Shown here: one piece after another, positions 1 through 12,000 of the stretch | How the letters are laid out: every line of letters begins with the position of its first letter | Numbering within the stretch: the stretch's first letter is position 1 | Origin: Thuidium tamariscinum | Lineage: Eukaryota > Streptophyta > Bryopsida > Hypnales > Thuidiaceae | Reading direction: 5' to 3' | Assembly: GCA_947034885.2 (NCBI GenBank) | Contig: OX344752.2 | Location: 31,788,386 to 31,852,385 of the forward strand | Length of the DNA: 64,000 nucleotides | Made by a program: the position numbers and the translations under genes | The notes under the pieces: generated by a model | Told to the model about the DNA's origin: nothing | The model's database searches: none | Seen by the model: only the letters and a program-made list of their open reading frames with translations

Positions 1-647
1 GAAACGTTTTCCTTCATACTGCATTGACCGACAACCATATCCACAACTCACGATCAGGTTAAAGAAAAGGTGATGGAGTGAACGGAACTTGCAAAAATTC
101 CCAGAGGATGAGAAAGATTAAAAGTACCGTCGAATGGTATCAGTTGCGCTTATAAACTTGTTGTAATTTTCGTAGACCAACATTTGCATATCACTGTCCA
201 GATTCTTTATTTCAGCTGCCATTTCCACATGACGTTGCAGCAAGCGATCCACCGGTGTCTTGCGCAGCTGTGAGCACGAGGGTAGGTCATTTTCGAGTGG
301 AAAAATGAACAATGAAATCGAAATGCGAGGGTCGAGACCCTTGAATAAGAGATTGCGACTTTTATCCACTATACAAATTCTTAGGACTTCTCCAATGCAT
401 TGCCAGCTCCTTAATCCAAAAGAAAACAATCTGTGCCCAAGAAAGCAGTCCTACGGCAACAAGAGGGATCGAGAGAACGTACAAGCGATGCAATGTAGTG
501 ATCGGAGTCAAAATTCGGGAGGTTGATGCCTTGCATAGTGTCGCGACGGACCAGACGCGACTCGGATTCCGGTGAGCCCGAGCCATAGAAGCTGCTCAGA
601 AGCTCCCGCAGCCTCTTGGATTTCTCGTCCTGCTCCTTAGTCGCCAT
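1..647 (-). CDS. VPS51: VPS51 (GARP/EARP vesicle-tethering subunit), 5' end only
   Basis: Partial gene that leaves the window at position 1. VPS51 links the VPS52/53/54 tethering complex that brings endosome-derived vesicles to the trans-Golgi network. Three exons are visible: 483-647, 128-267 and 1-18. Exon 1 starts at the ATG at 645-647 ([20 protein letters not shown]) and ends at a GTACGT donor. Exon 2 follows a CACAG acceptor in phase 0 and encodes [16 protein letters not shown], then [17 protein letters not shown]. Exon 3 completes the split Arg codon and begins MKENV. The N-terminal charged segment, the short variable linker and the heptad-like [16 protein letters not shown] block match plant VPS51 (UNHINGED) as I remember it. 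The coiled-coil body and C-terminal helical domain lie outside the window. The exon structure is seen directly; the function is from the family. Confidence 0.86.
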
Positions 648-1353
648 TCCTTCGTTTCTTACCTTGTGCCGTCACTTCACACCGACTGTAACACCACTAC
701 ACCATGGGATCCACCCTCGGGATCCTGGTTCGACACGGTGCGCCAGAACAACCTCTCTGTCTACTCCCGCGCAGAACTCAATCCTTCACAACACTGAAAA
801 ATGAAATCCACCAGCTCCTCAGAGTTACGCATAGTATACCAGAAAATGGCTTGCGATCCAGAAACCCTAGGAAAATTATCAATGATCCCCTTGGCCAGGT
901 CCCGATCTCAAGGCCTGCTTCGCAATCAGGGCTTGTTGGTCTTGCGTCTCTCTATCGGAGAAGCTCAGACGACGAGTCCACGACCGTCTCTGGATGATAA
1001 TCATCTATTAGTTGGATGTGGATCATCGTTGACGATCATCGTTGATGTTGCACTCACCACTCACCAGCGTATACTTTTGGACTTTTCCATATCGCCGATG
1101 TGGCGATCGACTGTAGCCTATTTTTATATTTTTAACTCTATCCGTCCCTATTGATTCATTTGAGTTATATAATTTACTATAATAAGAAAGATTTGGTGAA
1201 TTGTAAGTTCAAGCATTAATGGAATTGACAAAAAATTGCTTCATCATTTAAACTCAAATTTTTCTTAAATTTGTCACTAGCCTATAGATCAAATTTGATA
1301 TTTGGTGATAAATTGCCAAAAACAATTTGTGCCAACATTTACATGTTTTTAAT
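648..1353. promoter_or_regulatory. 5' flank and presumed promoter of VPS51
   Basis: Non-coding stretch upstream of the VPS51 start. About 650-1000 is clearly richer in GC than the AT-rich DNA beyond, as in the 5' flanks of the other genes here. Short open frames occur on the plus strand, but I see no protein-like composition or recognisable domain. No convincing TATA box was located. From about 1130 the sequence becomes AT-rich and repeat-like. Confidence 0.3.
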
Positions 1354-1361
1354 GTTTATTG

Positions 1362-1659
1362 CCCGGGGAGGACACTTCTTGTGTATTTGGGGGACCCACA
1401 TGCGGCGGTGGGGTATTTTTAGGGGGGCTATCAATTACTTGTAATCATTAATTGGCAACATTAAAAGAGCCCCTATTTTACCATAAAGCGGAAAAATCAG
1501 CCATATTATCATCCCTATTTTATTTTTAAAACACTTTGCTTTTCTAATGTCCCCTAATTTATATGTAAATTTTTTATAAATTTTACGTGACATTATTTAA
1601 ATGTACCCTAAATTCCGCCGCACGTAGGTTATTAAAAAACGGGAAGTGTCCTCCCCTAG
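1362..1659. mobile_element. 298-bp non-autonomous element, small relative of the 8.1-kb P-like transposon
   Basis: The left end begins CCCGGGGAGGACACTTC. The right end, read inverted, begins CTAGGGGAGGACACTTC. The element is flanked by a perfect 8-bp duplication GTTTATTG at 1354-1361 and 1660-1667. Inside the left end, the GC-rich block containing TGCGGCG and a TATTTTTNGGGGGGCTAT motif is nearly the same as that just inside the left end of the 47415-55559 element. The inverted partner CGCCGCACGT lies near the right end. It has no coding capacity. The shared ends and 8-bp duplication size indicate mobilisation by the same or a related transposase. Confidence 0.88.
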
Positions 1660-2599
1660 GTTTATTGTTAATGTCACATTTTCTAATATTACAACCCCTC
1701 TTCCCTTGATGATGAACAAGGACCTCATAAGCAAATCCAATCTAATATGCTTGACCATCTAAGAGTATTAGACATGATTGCATCTAAATAAACAATTGAT
1801 CATTACTCCTATTATTCAATTGTCTAACATTTTGTCGAAAATTGTTAAATTTCAATAAAGACTTGAGATTCTTTTTTTATGCATTTTTGAATTCCATATA
1901 AATAATCTATAAATTCTCAAAGTGTTGAAATATGTATACCTAAAAAGACCCTTAGGCTCTCATGAATGAGGTTGTATAGTCAAGTTCAATGATCTTATGA
2001 ATTTTTGGATCTTGACACTTTTCTTTGAGATTAGAATAATTTTTGGAGGCTTCTAAATTCAAACAAATGAATGAATTTTGAATTGCAAACTATGTTGGAA
2101 CTTCACCAGAGTCTACTTCATCATCATTACAAATGTATACATATGTGATTGAAAATCATACAATGACTTTACATTTAAGAACATTGCAAAGAGTTTTTGG
2201 AAGTTTCTGGATTTTTTTGCTAAATCTATGTATTTGGGAAAAAAAATTACAAGCTAACTTGACCTATTGTACAATAAAAAAAATACAAGTAGTATAGCAT
2301 AAGTATCTCATTAGTAATAGTAAAAACTCATTTAAAACATGGCCAATTGGATGCAAGTTGTAATTTCAATCAACAAACAATGTCAACTAATGTTTCTTTC
2401 AGCAAAATTTCACTCAAAAGTAAAAAAACTTTACTGTGGAAAATATTTGGCAAATTACTCTTGCTTTTTAGTAGATGAAATTACTACTTTGCTACCAAAT
2501 CAATGGAATTGCTTTATTTTGTATGCATGTACCGTCTATTCATTAGATGTATTTTTTGCCAATTAGAAGACTACAAGTCCCAATTGTCAAAATGCTAAA

Positions 2600-3090
2600 G
2601 GAACTTTGCCACATATGCAATCTTATGCGGCACAAAGAGTGCCAAGTCAAATAATATTTTTTATTTTATTTTTTTATTTAAAATAAAAACACATTTTATT
2701 ATTTTATTATTATTTTTTATTCTAATTGTTCACAGCATTGGGAATGGGCTTGAAACAGTCTTCTAATCCCTCAAAAAACATCTAATGTTGGATGAATACC
2801 TAAAACATTAGAAGAAATTTAGCCTCTCTAAAAGACTGTAAGTTCTTAGTAGTGAGGAACTCTCTGCAACACTGTAGCACTATTGTGGCAACGTTGCTGA
2901 TGTGGTCAGGCAAAGACCACGTCATTAAAGAAAATTTAATTAAAGAATTTTTTTATATTTAAAATTTAAAAAAAAAATTAATAGTAAATTAGACAACAAC
3001 CTCACTACTATGGGAACAAAATTCAGAACAGGCTTGAAACAGTCTCTTAGAAAGGCCAATTCTCCTCTAATGTTTCTTTCATAGAGTACA
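2600..3090. repeat. Diverged dispersed repeat (also near 20630-20960)
   Basis: Both regions contain an ATTGGGAATG-like segment, a block about avoiding-loss style short words such as TTGCTGATGTGGTC or TTGCTACATTAGC, a long poly-A/T stretch, and then GAAACAGTCTCTTAGA followed by GGCCAA and a CTCCT-TTAAT run. The order is the same but divergence is high. There is no coding capacity, so this is an old dispersed element. A related poly-A/T and CACATCAG-type segment also occurs near 24590-24740 inside the CACTA element. Confidence 0.45.
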
Positions 3091-3704
3091 AATTTCATCC
3101 ATTTTCATGGATGAAAATAGATTTTTCCTTTTAATGATTATCACTATTGGCACTACCTAAAATAAATATTAAAAAAATTGATAGTAGGACAAGATGGGAG
3201 ATAGTATAATGGAAATATCCAAATTGTTGTCTTGAGATTGTTGTATAAATTTGAATTTTGTATGTATATATTTGTTGTCATGATCAAATACTCTACTACA
3301 AATTCCAACACAATTTGCTAGTTTAAAATCATTCTATTTTTTAATACACTAAGGCACACACTAGGGAATCCTATAACGGAGGCAATCCATTCTTGATCAC
3401 CTTCCCATTTTTAGTAGGGTAGAGTGGTCTAATTGCAACCAGTTCTTACACATATTAATTAGGAATGGTTCTTACGTTTGATAAGGTGGCACATGGCAGT
3501 AAAGCACTTTGAATTGGTGTGTCAATTTTTCTAGCATAGTTAGGAAGCACTCTTGGTTTTACAACTTACTCTTGGTTGGAAATAGGATGACCTATAATAC
3601 TAGTATGGGATGAATAGAATCTTCACCTAAAAAATTCATGGTAATTTTGTTTTGGGAAATAAAATTTTGAAAAAATAGGGAATTTTTTTTAAATGTATTT
3701 CAGT

Positions 3705-4290
3705 ATATATAGGAGAGGGCTCTAAAATCACCCAGGCTTTTGCAATCATCCAGTAGGAGGCTGTGAAATGGAACTTGATTGTAGGTAAATGAATTTCCAA
3801 TTACATTGGAGCATGATAAGAATTTGTTTTTTCCTTCTTCAACAGATGGTTTCAAAGTCACAATGGCTTCATTCTCAACTAAGTGAATAAAATAAGACTT
3901 GATTGTTAAACTCCCTTTTTACAAGTGTTACAAAAATCTGAAATAATGATTAATTCAAGCATTTAGGAAGGAACGCAGTTAGAAACCACCTTGATTACTT
4001 TTTCCATGTTGCAATGCTAGTTCTTGAACAAAGCTAGATTTATTTCCAAATTGTGCATGTATGAGTTTGTGAGGCCTACTGATCACAAATAGGGCCTTAT
4101 GCCAAACTATGTTTGAAAATTCATAACTAATTTAGTAATGCTTCAAAAAATATGAAATAACTTGTGTTAGATTCCTAAAACATTTTTCTTTGACAAAAAA
4201 ATAAGTTCAAAATATTTTCATCAAAAGAAATACATGGAAAAGAGAGATCAGCTCTTAAATGAGCGGTTTCTGAGCCTCCTCCCTTAGAGA
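3705..4290 (+). repeat. Dispersed repeat copy 1 (partner at 37685-38300)
   Basis: Begins with a TATAGGAGAGGGCTCTAAAA motif followed by GGCTTTTGCAA and CATCCAGTAGG. It ends near TTCTGAGCCTCCTCCCTTA. The same landmarks occur in the same order and orientation at 37685-38300. The copies have diverged by substitutions and small indels. No coding frame is shared, so it is probably an old non-coding transposon family. Confidence 0.65.
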
Positions 4291-4620
4291 ATTTTTTCTC
4301 TTCAACATATCCATACTTTAGGTATGCTCAATTACTTATTTGATCAGAAATGGGTTGCCTCCCCTAGTTTATGGATATCTCTATTGCAATTTGATTGCAA
4401 AAAAAATTCATAAGATTATTAATACCATCTCTACATTTTAGGCAAGAATCTATAGAATCCAGTTTATGAAAGGGATCACAATTAGGTGCAAAGATCTTTA
4501 CAGTAACTACAGTTGGATACTAAAACCTTACAAACAACCTATTTAAGCCTTTCACTTTTTCTTGCAATGTGCAATATAATTGGTATATATCGGTAAGCAT
4601 AATTATCATTGCATCCCTAT

Positions 4621-5265
4621 ACAATTCCAATCATGTATACCAAATTTTAGTTTCAAAAAAACAAAATTTCATTTTTGGTGAATTTTTTTAGTCAATTTTC
4701 ATGTTTTTACATAATATTTTATTGAAAACAACTCTTGATGGATTTTTTTTAATCAATTGCGTAGCTATCTAGGGAACATCTATATGCACATCTTTTGTAT
4801 TTAAAAACACCCCACTATGTAACAAAGATATGACCTACGAAGAAATCAATGTGAGGTGTCATATGACCAAACTTTGTAAAATAGATATTTTATATCTTAA
4901 CTAGATTTTGGCAAAGTAATTGTACTATCATGTTGAAATGTAGAAAATTAGTGATAGTGTGAGGGTTAAATAGCAAAATCTAGTTAAAAGATAGAAATAT
5001 TTAGTTTACAAAGGTTGGTCATAAAATGCCTTACATTGAATTCTTTATTGGCCATATCTTTGTTACTTAAGGGATTGTTTCTTAATATGAAAGATGTGCA
5101 TATGGATGTTTCCTATGTATCCATTCAATCAAATCAAAAAAATTTGTCACCATTTTTTTTCAATAAAATATTATGTAAAACCTCAAAGATTGACTTAAGA
5201 AATTCACCAAAAATTATATTTTACTTTTTCTAAATTGAAATTTGGTATGCTTGAATTGGGATTAA
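4621..5265. repeat. Foldback element with two arms of about 300 bp
   Basis: The left arm (about 4621-4920) is the imperfect reverse complement of the right arm (about 4965-5265). Landmarks pair from the outside in: TACCAAATTT with AAATTTGGTA, TTTTTGGTGAATT with AATTCACCAAAAA, TTACATAATATTTTATTG with CAATAAAATATTATGTAA, and GTAACAAAGATATG with CATATCTTTGTTAC. The centre lies near 4940. The open frame at 5015-5233 is just arm sequence. This is a MITE-like or foldback transposon. The target duplication was not resolved. Confidence 0.75.
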
Positions 5266-5646
5266 GTAAAAATTGATTGCTATTTATTCAAGACAAAGAA
5301 AGCCAATTTTATTCTATATTATGTACAAATCTTTGAATGGATCCAAAAGGCAATTTGTAAACTTTTAGGCTCTGACTATACACCTCAATGTAGTTGAATG
5401 ACTTATATTTTAACATCTAGAATTGAATTCATTGTCTTCTTGTTTTATACTCTATACAAAATGGTATGATACAAGATGGTTTTGTTCCTACATGGTAAAT
5501 TTCTTCACTATACTTGATCTACCACATGTAATGCTACATGTCAACTTTTCATTGGGATCTCACCATATGACATGCCTTGAAATCTTAGTTTTCTTTCCAA
5601 TTTTTAGGAATAACTTCATAATTTGCATCCTATAGAATGAACATCT
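5266..5646. other. AT-rich spacer, nothing recognised
   Basis: AT-rich sequence between the foldback and the first TTAA element. The short open frame at 5423-5635 has no recognisable motif and an AT-driven composition. No gene or RNA is seen. Confidence 0.5.
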
Positions 5647-6571
5647 TTAACCCCTAAAGGACCATTGTCCCCTCGGGGGACAATTTGGAGTTCGGGCAGG
5701 TTCCGTAGACCTCAATTTTTAATGAATCTTTTTGAAACTTTTTCATAAGATAGGAAAACTGATTAGCTTCATGGGAATGTAATTTTTATTTCAATGGGTG
5801 ACCGGGAGCAAAAGTTATACCACAAAAAGCCCAAATTTTCATTCGGCGGGCAGAAATTTTTTTTTGCAAAAAGTCAAAATTTAATTTTTTAATTTTTTCT
5901 TCTAAAATAATATATTTTTGCCTACATGTGAAGCTTTGATTCACTCTATTTGGACTTATAATGAGAAAGTTATGGACAATCTTGTTTTTCGGGCAATCTA
6001 AACAATTTCTTGAAAAAATAACTTATAGGATTCATTTTTGAATGCAATTTTCACAATTTTTCAAAAAAAATTGTTGGACAAGGTTATGTTTACTTTCTAG
6101 AACAATCTCACCATTGGGATTATTGTATTTCAATCCCATCTTAGAGTTATTAACCATTTAGTTTTTCTTTCAATCTTGGACCTACATCTACTTAACAATT
6201 TAAAAAAGAATGAAAATCAAGTGTTTTTTGTGTGAAATTTTTTTCCTAGACTCTCAACTCAATTTCTTAACACAAAAAATTATAAATTCAAAGTCTATAG
6301 TGCAATTTCTTAATACAAATTCCAGTCAAAGTCATCTGAAATTGCAAACCACAGTTCAAAAAAACTTGTATTTCCAACTTTGAATGCTCATATCTTCCAA
6401 TCTGTACGGTCAAACTTCATGAAATTTTTACCACTTGATCTCAATCAAGTTAAGTACAAGATCCTACGGTTAGATTCTTAAAAAAAAATTGTTTTCTTGG
6501 ATGAATGCAACAGAAATGGCAGTTTTGAGAGGTTTTTGACAGAAAAAAGGCCTTGGTCCTTTAGGGGTTAA
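5647..6571. mobile_element. 925-bp non-autonomous element with TTAA ends, family A
   Basis: Starts TTAACCCCTAAAGGACCA. Its right end, read inverted, is TTAACCCCTAAAGGACCA followed by AGGCC, so at least 18 bp are inverted. TTAA at each border is the expected duplicated target of piggyBac- or Kolobok-type transposases. Just inside the left end is a short perfect hairpin, TTGTCCCC-TCG-GGGGACAA, at about 5667-5685. The interior is AT-rich with no coding frame. Assignment to piggyBac versus Kolobok is not possible without a transposase. Confidence 0.75.
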
Positions 6572-6911
6572 ATCAAATTCACATTCTACTTTCAATATTA
6601 CACTAGTTAGCTACAAAAAAAAATGCATACAAATGTAGTATTAAAGAATGTGTGACAAGGGTGCTTAAACTCCTTCATGACCCTTATGACACAATAGTTG
6701 CTTTAACATCACTTTGACATGTAGCTCCATTGTGTTCAACTCCTAAAGAACTTTCATCTTATTAATCACAATGGATTGATTCAAAGCTTCTCATATACAT
6801 ACAATTCTAAAGAATCAATTTCAATTTTTTATTTTTTCAAAAATTGAATTTTAAAGAAGTTTTTTGAGCTTCCCAAGCTACCTAAAAATCACATATTATG
6901 CAATAATTGTT
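6572..6911. other. AT-rich spacer between transposons
   Basis: No coding frame, no inverted ends and no RNA gene seen. It separates two TTAA-ended elements. Confidence 0.5.
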
Positions 6912-8067
6912 GAACCCCTAAAGCCTTGAACTATATTTTTTTTTTGGCAACATAGCGATTTTAGGTAGCTCACTATGAATGGAATTTGTATTTATTTTTA
7001 TTTGAAATTTTTACATAACATGTGCTTGAGGAGTAGCTTTAAGGCCCAACAATTTTCATAACTTTTGACTAAATGGTTAAAAAGTTATAGCATGATATGT
7101 TGTTTCCTTTGAATGGTGGGTAGCCATGGCAACAAAAAAAACTTCTTTAAAAATTGATTTTTGAAGAAATAAAAATTTGAAATTGGTTTATTAAATTTAT
7201 ATCTATGTAGAAAGCTTTGAATCATTCCTTTTCGATAAATAAGTAAAAAGTTATGAGGAATTTTAGTTTGGGGTAGTTTGTAGGTAGCTATAGAATCTCT
7301 ACTCTACAAAAAAAATTGAAATTCTTTATTTAATTCAATTATTAATATTTCTGAAAAAAATGAAAACATTAGTTGAATATTTTTTATCACAATATTTTTA
7401 ACCATTGGGATTGGCATTTTTTATTTTTATAAATTCCAATGGTTAAAATATTGTAATAAAAAATTTGAACCACTGGGATTGGTTACACAATTTAGTATTT
7501 TCAAGCATTTTCTACTTCTTTCTACTTACTATTTCTTTTCCTATATGTTGTACAATTCTAAATGATTTGAAATTTTTTGAGCGTATAGCCAACTTGAATT
7601 GTAAAATGAATTTAAAGAGTAACCATCATTTTAAGTATTTTTTCATACAAATGTGACCTTGTGAAGTGCAGCTGTCTGAATTTTTGTAGGGATAAAAAAA
7701 AGGATTTTTTTTACTTCATATGTTAATATCTTGCAATCTACGAGGTAAAAATTTCTGAAATTTTTCCTACATCTTTTCAGACCACCTAACTCCAAGATCC
7801 CATGGTTAAGTATGTCAAAAAATATTTCTTTTCAAAAATTTGCACTTGTACTAGAATTCAGTTTTGGAGTGATTTTGGTGGAAACATAGTCAATAACCTT
7901 TAGGGCTTTATTGTGTAGTAAAAAGTTATGAAAATTCTTGGGCCTTCAAGTTACTCCTTGGACGTATGTGTGAAAATTTCAAATAAAAAAATAAAAATTT
8001 CATTTATAATGAAGTGCCCAAAATTGCTATATTGCCAAAATAACACAACTCCATTTTTATGGGTTAA
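6912..8067. mobile_element. TTAA-type element, family B, with an inverted partial second copy
   Basis: The left part matches the copies at 57228-58763 and 61919-62736: AACCCCTAAAG, GGCAACATAG, a conserved TTTAAGGCCCAAC block and GGTTAAAAAGTTA. The family's right end appears at about 7893-7915 as ACATAGTCAATAACCTTTAGGG. From there to 8067 the sequence is the reverse complement of the first 150 bp or so of the element (GGGCCTTCAAG mirrors the GGCCCAAC block), finishing GGGTTAA. The result is either a long-inverted-end version or a second truncated copy joined tail to tail. Open frames inside are AT-rich and not protein-like. The left TTAA is mutated to TTGA. Confidence 0.6.
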
Positions 8068-8801
8068 CCCTTAAAGGACAAACCTATCACCACTGGTTTA
8101 AAGCCTCCTAACCTATTACTTAATTCGTTACCATTTTCAAAGCAGATATATCTGAAATTTTTTATTTTTATTTTTCAGAGATGAAAGAACATGTCTTCTA
8201 AACTCCACAGAAAATTTAGATTTTTTTGAGGAAAATTGATTTTTATGTGGATTTTTGAAGAAAAAGTGAAGAGAAAATCACATTAAAATAAAAAAGTCAT
8301 CCCAAAAAATCTGAAAATTTCACCAAGTTTGTTCATTATAGTGACAAACATCATGGTGGAAACTCAATTTCCGTGTACTTCTATATATAGGATGCAACGG
8401 AGATTAAAATTGCAGCCAGAGTTCAAAATGCAATAAAATAATCAATTTTACAAAAAAATTCCAAAATTTCAATTGGAGTAGAAACTAGAGTGGAGGACCT
8501 TCATTTCATTAGTTGGGCTCAAACTCAAAAAATGTCAGTTTCAAGGAGAAATTTCAGATTCAGTCAATTTCTCAAAATACACTAAAATGGCAAATTTTGC
8601 TATCCATTTTCTCTAAATACTTCTCAACTACATGAAAACAAATAGTAGTTAGACTAAAAACTCAATTGAAGACTCTTCACAACTCAACGTGAAAGGTCAT
8701 TAAAATAAAAGTGAATGAAAAAAATACTGTTCAGGTCTTCTTCTGCCCCTGCGAAGAAATCCGAACGTCAAAAAATGGCGCCGGCGTCGCTTAGGGGTTA
8801 A
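8064..8801. mobile_element. 738-bp element with TTAA ends, family C
   Basis: Left end TTAACCCTTAAAGGAC at 8064; inverted right end TTAACCCCTAAGCGAC at 8801. The first 16 bases match apart from three positions. It shares only the terminal motif with family A, and the interiors differ. Its left TTAA coincides with the right TTAA of the preceding element inside the palindrome GGGTTAACCC, so the two elements abut at a single target site. No coding frame. Confidence 0.6.
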
Positions 8802-9049
8802 AGCACTGAATTGAACTAAGCTTATAATCACGTGCATTTGGGGCACCGACGCAGTGATATCAAAGAGATTGGGTGTCAGTTAAGTCCTGTTGTCCACACA
8901 TGGCAAAAGTCATTCTGAGCAAGCCAAGCCTTTTCGCAGTGGAACTTTCTTCAAAGCAATGCATTGACGGCATGCCCAAAGCGCAAGAATAAAAAATGAA
9001 GTCATTACACTGAAAAACCTAAGTTTGAATGGAGTAAAGAGTACAAAAA
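8802..9049. other. 3' flank of the PGAP1-like gene
   Basis: Non-coding. It probably contains the 3' UTR of the minus-strand gene that ends at 9050, but no clear poly(A) signal was placed. GC content drops leftward into the transposon cluster. Confidence 0.4.
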
Positions 9050-12000
9050 TCATATGTTCTTATGCGTGTGGGAGTGCCGTCTCTTGCCGACTACATCTGG
9101 CTTCAATCCTCGAGCCTGTTTATCCATAAATCTAAGCCCTGCTGTTACTGCACCAATTAGAGCAAGTGCATAATATGACTTGTACGGGGTCAGCGCTAAC
9201 CCAGCAAAGTAACAATACAAGCCTGCGGCGCCATACATGACGCTGAAGCCCGCGTCAGCAGTTTTTGCGCCAAACAAAGGAGATAAAGGAATGAAACCCA
9301 CACTGGTGTCGGAAGCACTCAAATAGAGCCCGTGAAGAACAATGCCGAAGCAGAGAACGGAATCTAGCAATGATGGAAGAGTTCGGTCCAGTCCAGACCT
9401 CTGCAACAAACCCAACAAAAGAGGTTACGGTCTCAAATGAAGTGGGAGACGCCTCGCAGTTCTCTAGGAGCCAAGAATGTACTCTAGGAGCTGGAACGAT
9501 CATTTTCAAACAAAAATACAAAACATCGGGATGCAAGTCGCGTAATCAGGGCTGGTTTTACATAAGTGTTGAGGACAAGCAAATTGTTGAGACCAAGACA
9601 TCGATATTTGGAATTGCAGATGTGGGGTGAGATGGAACACAACACCTACCTGAACCCAAGCAGCAAGGGAAGGGAGCAGCATAACGGCAGTTAGAAGGTG
9701 GAGCAGCAAAAGTCCGTGACGGTAACGATAGGTCGCAAGGAAATCGTCTCCGTGAGTGAGTGCAGCAGACTTGTTCAGCTCGTCGATAGAAGCGTCAGCT
9801 TTCTCAAATTGGAGTCCAATACGATCGTCTTCTTTTTTGGCATTCCACATTAAAGTCTTGTGTAGCCGATGGCTGCATTAGGTCGCAGATTTTAGATAAC
9901 AATTTTAGTTCGAACTAAGGGATCACTATGATCAACCATTCCGAATTTTGCAGGCACTCATGGATCGAATTTCATGTAACCTTGAGCTACAAAAGAAGCA
10001 GTGAGTTGAGTTGATACCTGCAAAGCGCAGTGTGGCAGTTCCAGGAGTGGACCACCAACAGCACGGTGAGTCCTATACTGGGATGAAGAAAGACAAGAAG
10101 CACAGTGATTCCAGCTGCCAGCGCTAGTGATGGCCTTGCTCGTAACTGCTGAATCACCTGTTGAAATAAACGAAAAAGGTCAATACTTCGTACGAAATTC
10201 CAATGCACTCGACGTCTCCCATTCTAAACATAAACCTCGGTCCAGGAACACATAAAGGAAACCTTGTAACGGCAAAGTGCAGAGGTAGGGCGATTAATCA
10301 TGATAGGTAGTAGCAGTTGCAAGGCATATAGAATGAACCTTCGAATCAGACCCCCATGAACAGCAGCCACACAACGATTGGGACCCTCGGACACGAGATC
10401 GATCCTCCAATTCCTGGAACCTGCGGGGAAATATTGTTAAAATGGGTTTACATTCAATGCTACGTTTCATGCAGAGAGGGAATTCACCTTTCTAAAATGC
10501 ATCGAAGGTTTAGTGTTCAATAAAGACTTCTCCAAAGCAAGCAGCTAATTCAATTGTAGTGAACTGAGAACTCGAGAATAACCATGAAGTTGTGTCCTGT
10601 GTTAATGATGAAGAAACTACAAAACCTGGATATTTACCTTAGCTTGAAGAATACTTGGACGAAAGATGCACTCTCGAATATTACGCTGCTGACCACTGCC
10701 AGCGAAGCGACAACGCCATTTGCAAAGATGTAACAAACGAGAGAGACACCCAAGAAGCTGATCAAAGGTGGAGGAGTCTCTGTTACAAAGATCAAAAGGA
10801 AGTAGTAGACAACCGGAAGTCCAGGAGCCAAAACCAAGAATGGAAAAGGAAATCGTAGATTTGCCTCGATACATGAGACAACTGACGGAACAAGTAGGTC
10901 CAGCTCCCAAGCTCGTGCTTGGCGCGTAAGTGTAAACAAGACCACTGCCACTGCCAAACCTGTGATCTGTGGAACTGATAGTGAGTATATATTGCTGCTT
11001 GACAATCAAGCTCAGATAAACTATGCGTCATCCTCAAAATTGGGACGTTTGCCATCAGGATGTTTAGGTTCAGGTGATGGACAATCAAACGAATGCAGTA
11101 AAAGAGAGGACACAAATGACTCAAATTTAGACCTGCTGATGACCACTTCTTCCCACAGGACTCTTCAGGACCTGTCTTATACCCAATACATAATGGATAT
11201 CTGCTGCAGCATACTGCATGCCAACAAAAGATGACCAAGTGGGTGTGGCAAACTAGAGTACAGAGATCATGATAGAATGCACTATCTGCATGAAATAGAA
11301 TAAGCACCTGTAATCCATACACTAGAAGAAAGCGACTAGCAGCTGTTGGTATAGACACCTCAAGGCTTGCTACATAGGAACAGTGAGGGTCAACCTGCAA
11401 CCAAATACCACAAATTCGACAATATAGACAACAGATAAACAACCATCGCTGCTATCAGAATGAGAATCCTTCTATTGAAATAAAATAAAATCTTAGATTA
11501 ACCCCCCAAACGGAAGCGCGAAGAATAAGCAACACTTGAGAAATGGGTAGCTCATACCAAGAGAACTATTGTAGTGTGTTCAGATCCATAACTTGATCCC
11601 CATATTGCAGGGGCAGAATCAACCACTACGACTTCAGAATCGAGATTTGGAAGAACGTCCAGGCCGAAAGGTGGATCCCAGACAAGAGCAACTGGAGGAA
11701 AGCATCGGGCTTTGCAAATCTCTGATAAATCGAAATGAGGTTCTTAGGAATTACTCAAATCGACATGCCAAATAGTGGTACAGCAAGAAAGGATGCGAGA
11801 CCAATCGAAATTTTACCAGAAACTACACATGTACCAAAAGACAAGCAAAAGAAAGAAAGCACGGGATGAAAAAGACGAAAAAATACAATTTTCTCACTTA
11901 CAATAGATTAGTCTACATTTTCCCGTGCAATTACTGTGGGCAACACAGAAATTTACATCAAATTTTCCTAGTAACAAATTCTCAATACAGCAAGGACTAA

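Larger units (their letters stand above)
1668..4620. other. AT-rich intergenic DNA with diverged dispersed repeats, no gene seen
   Basis: No open frame here has protein-like composition. Two segments recur elsewhere in the window and are listed separately: about 2600-3090, related to 20630-20960, and about 3705-4290, related to 37685-38300. The rest is low-complexity A/T sequence in which I see nothing. Confidence 0.6.
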
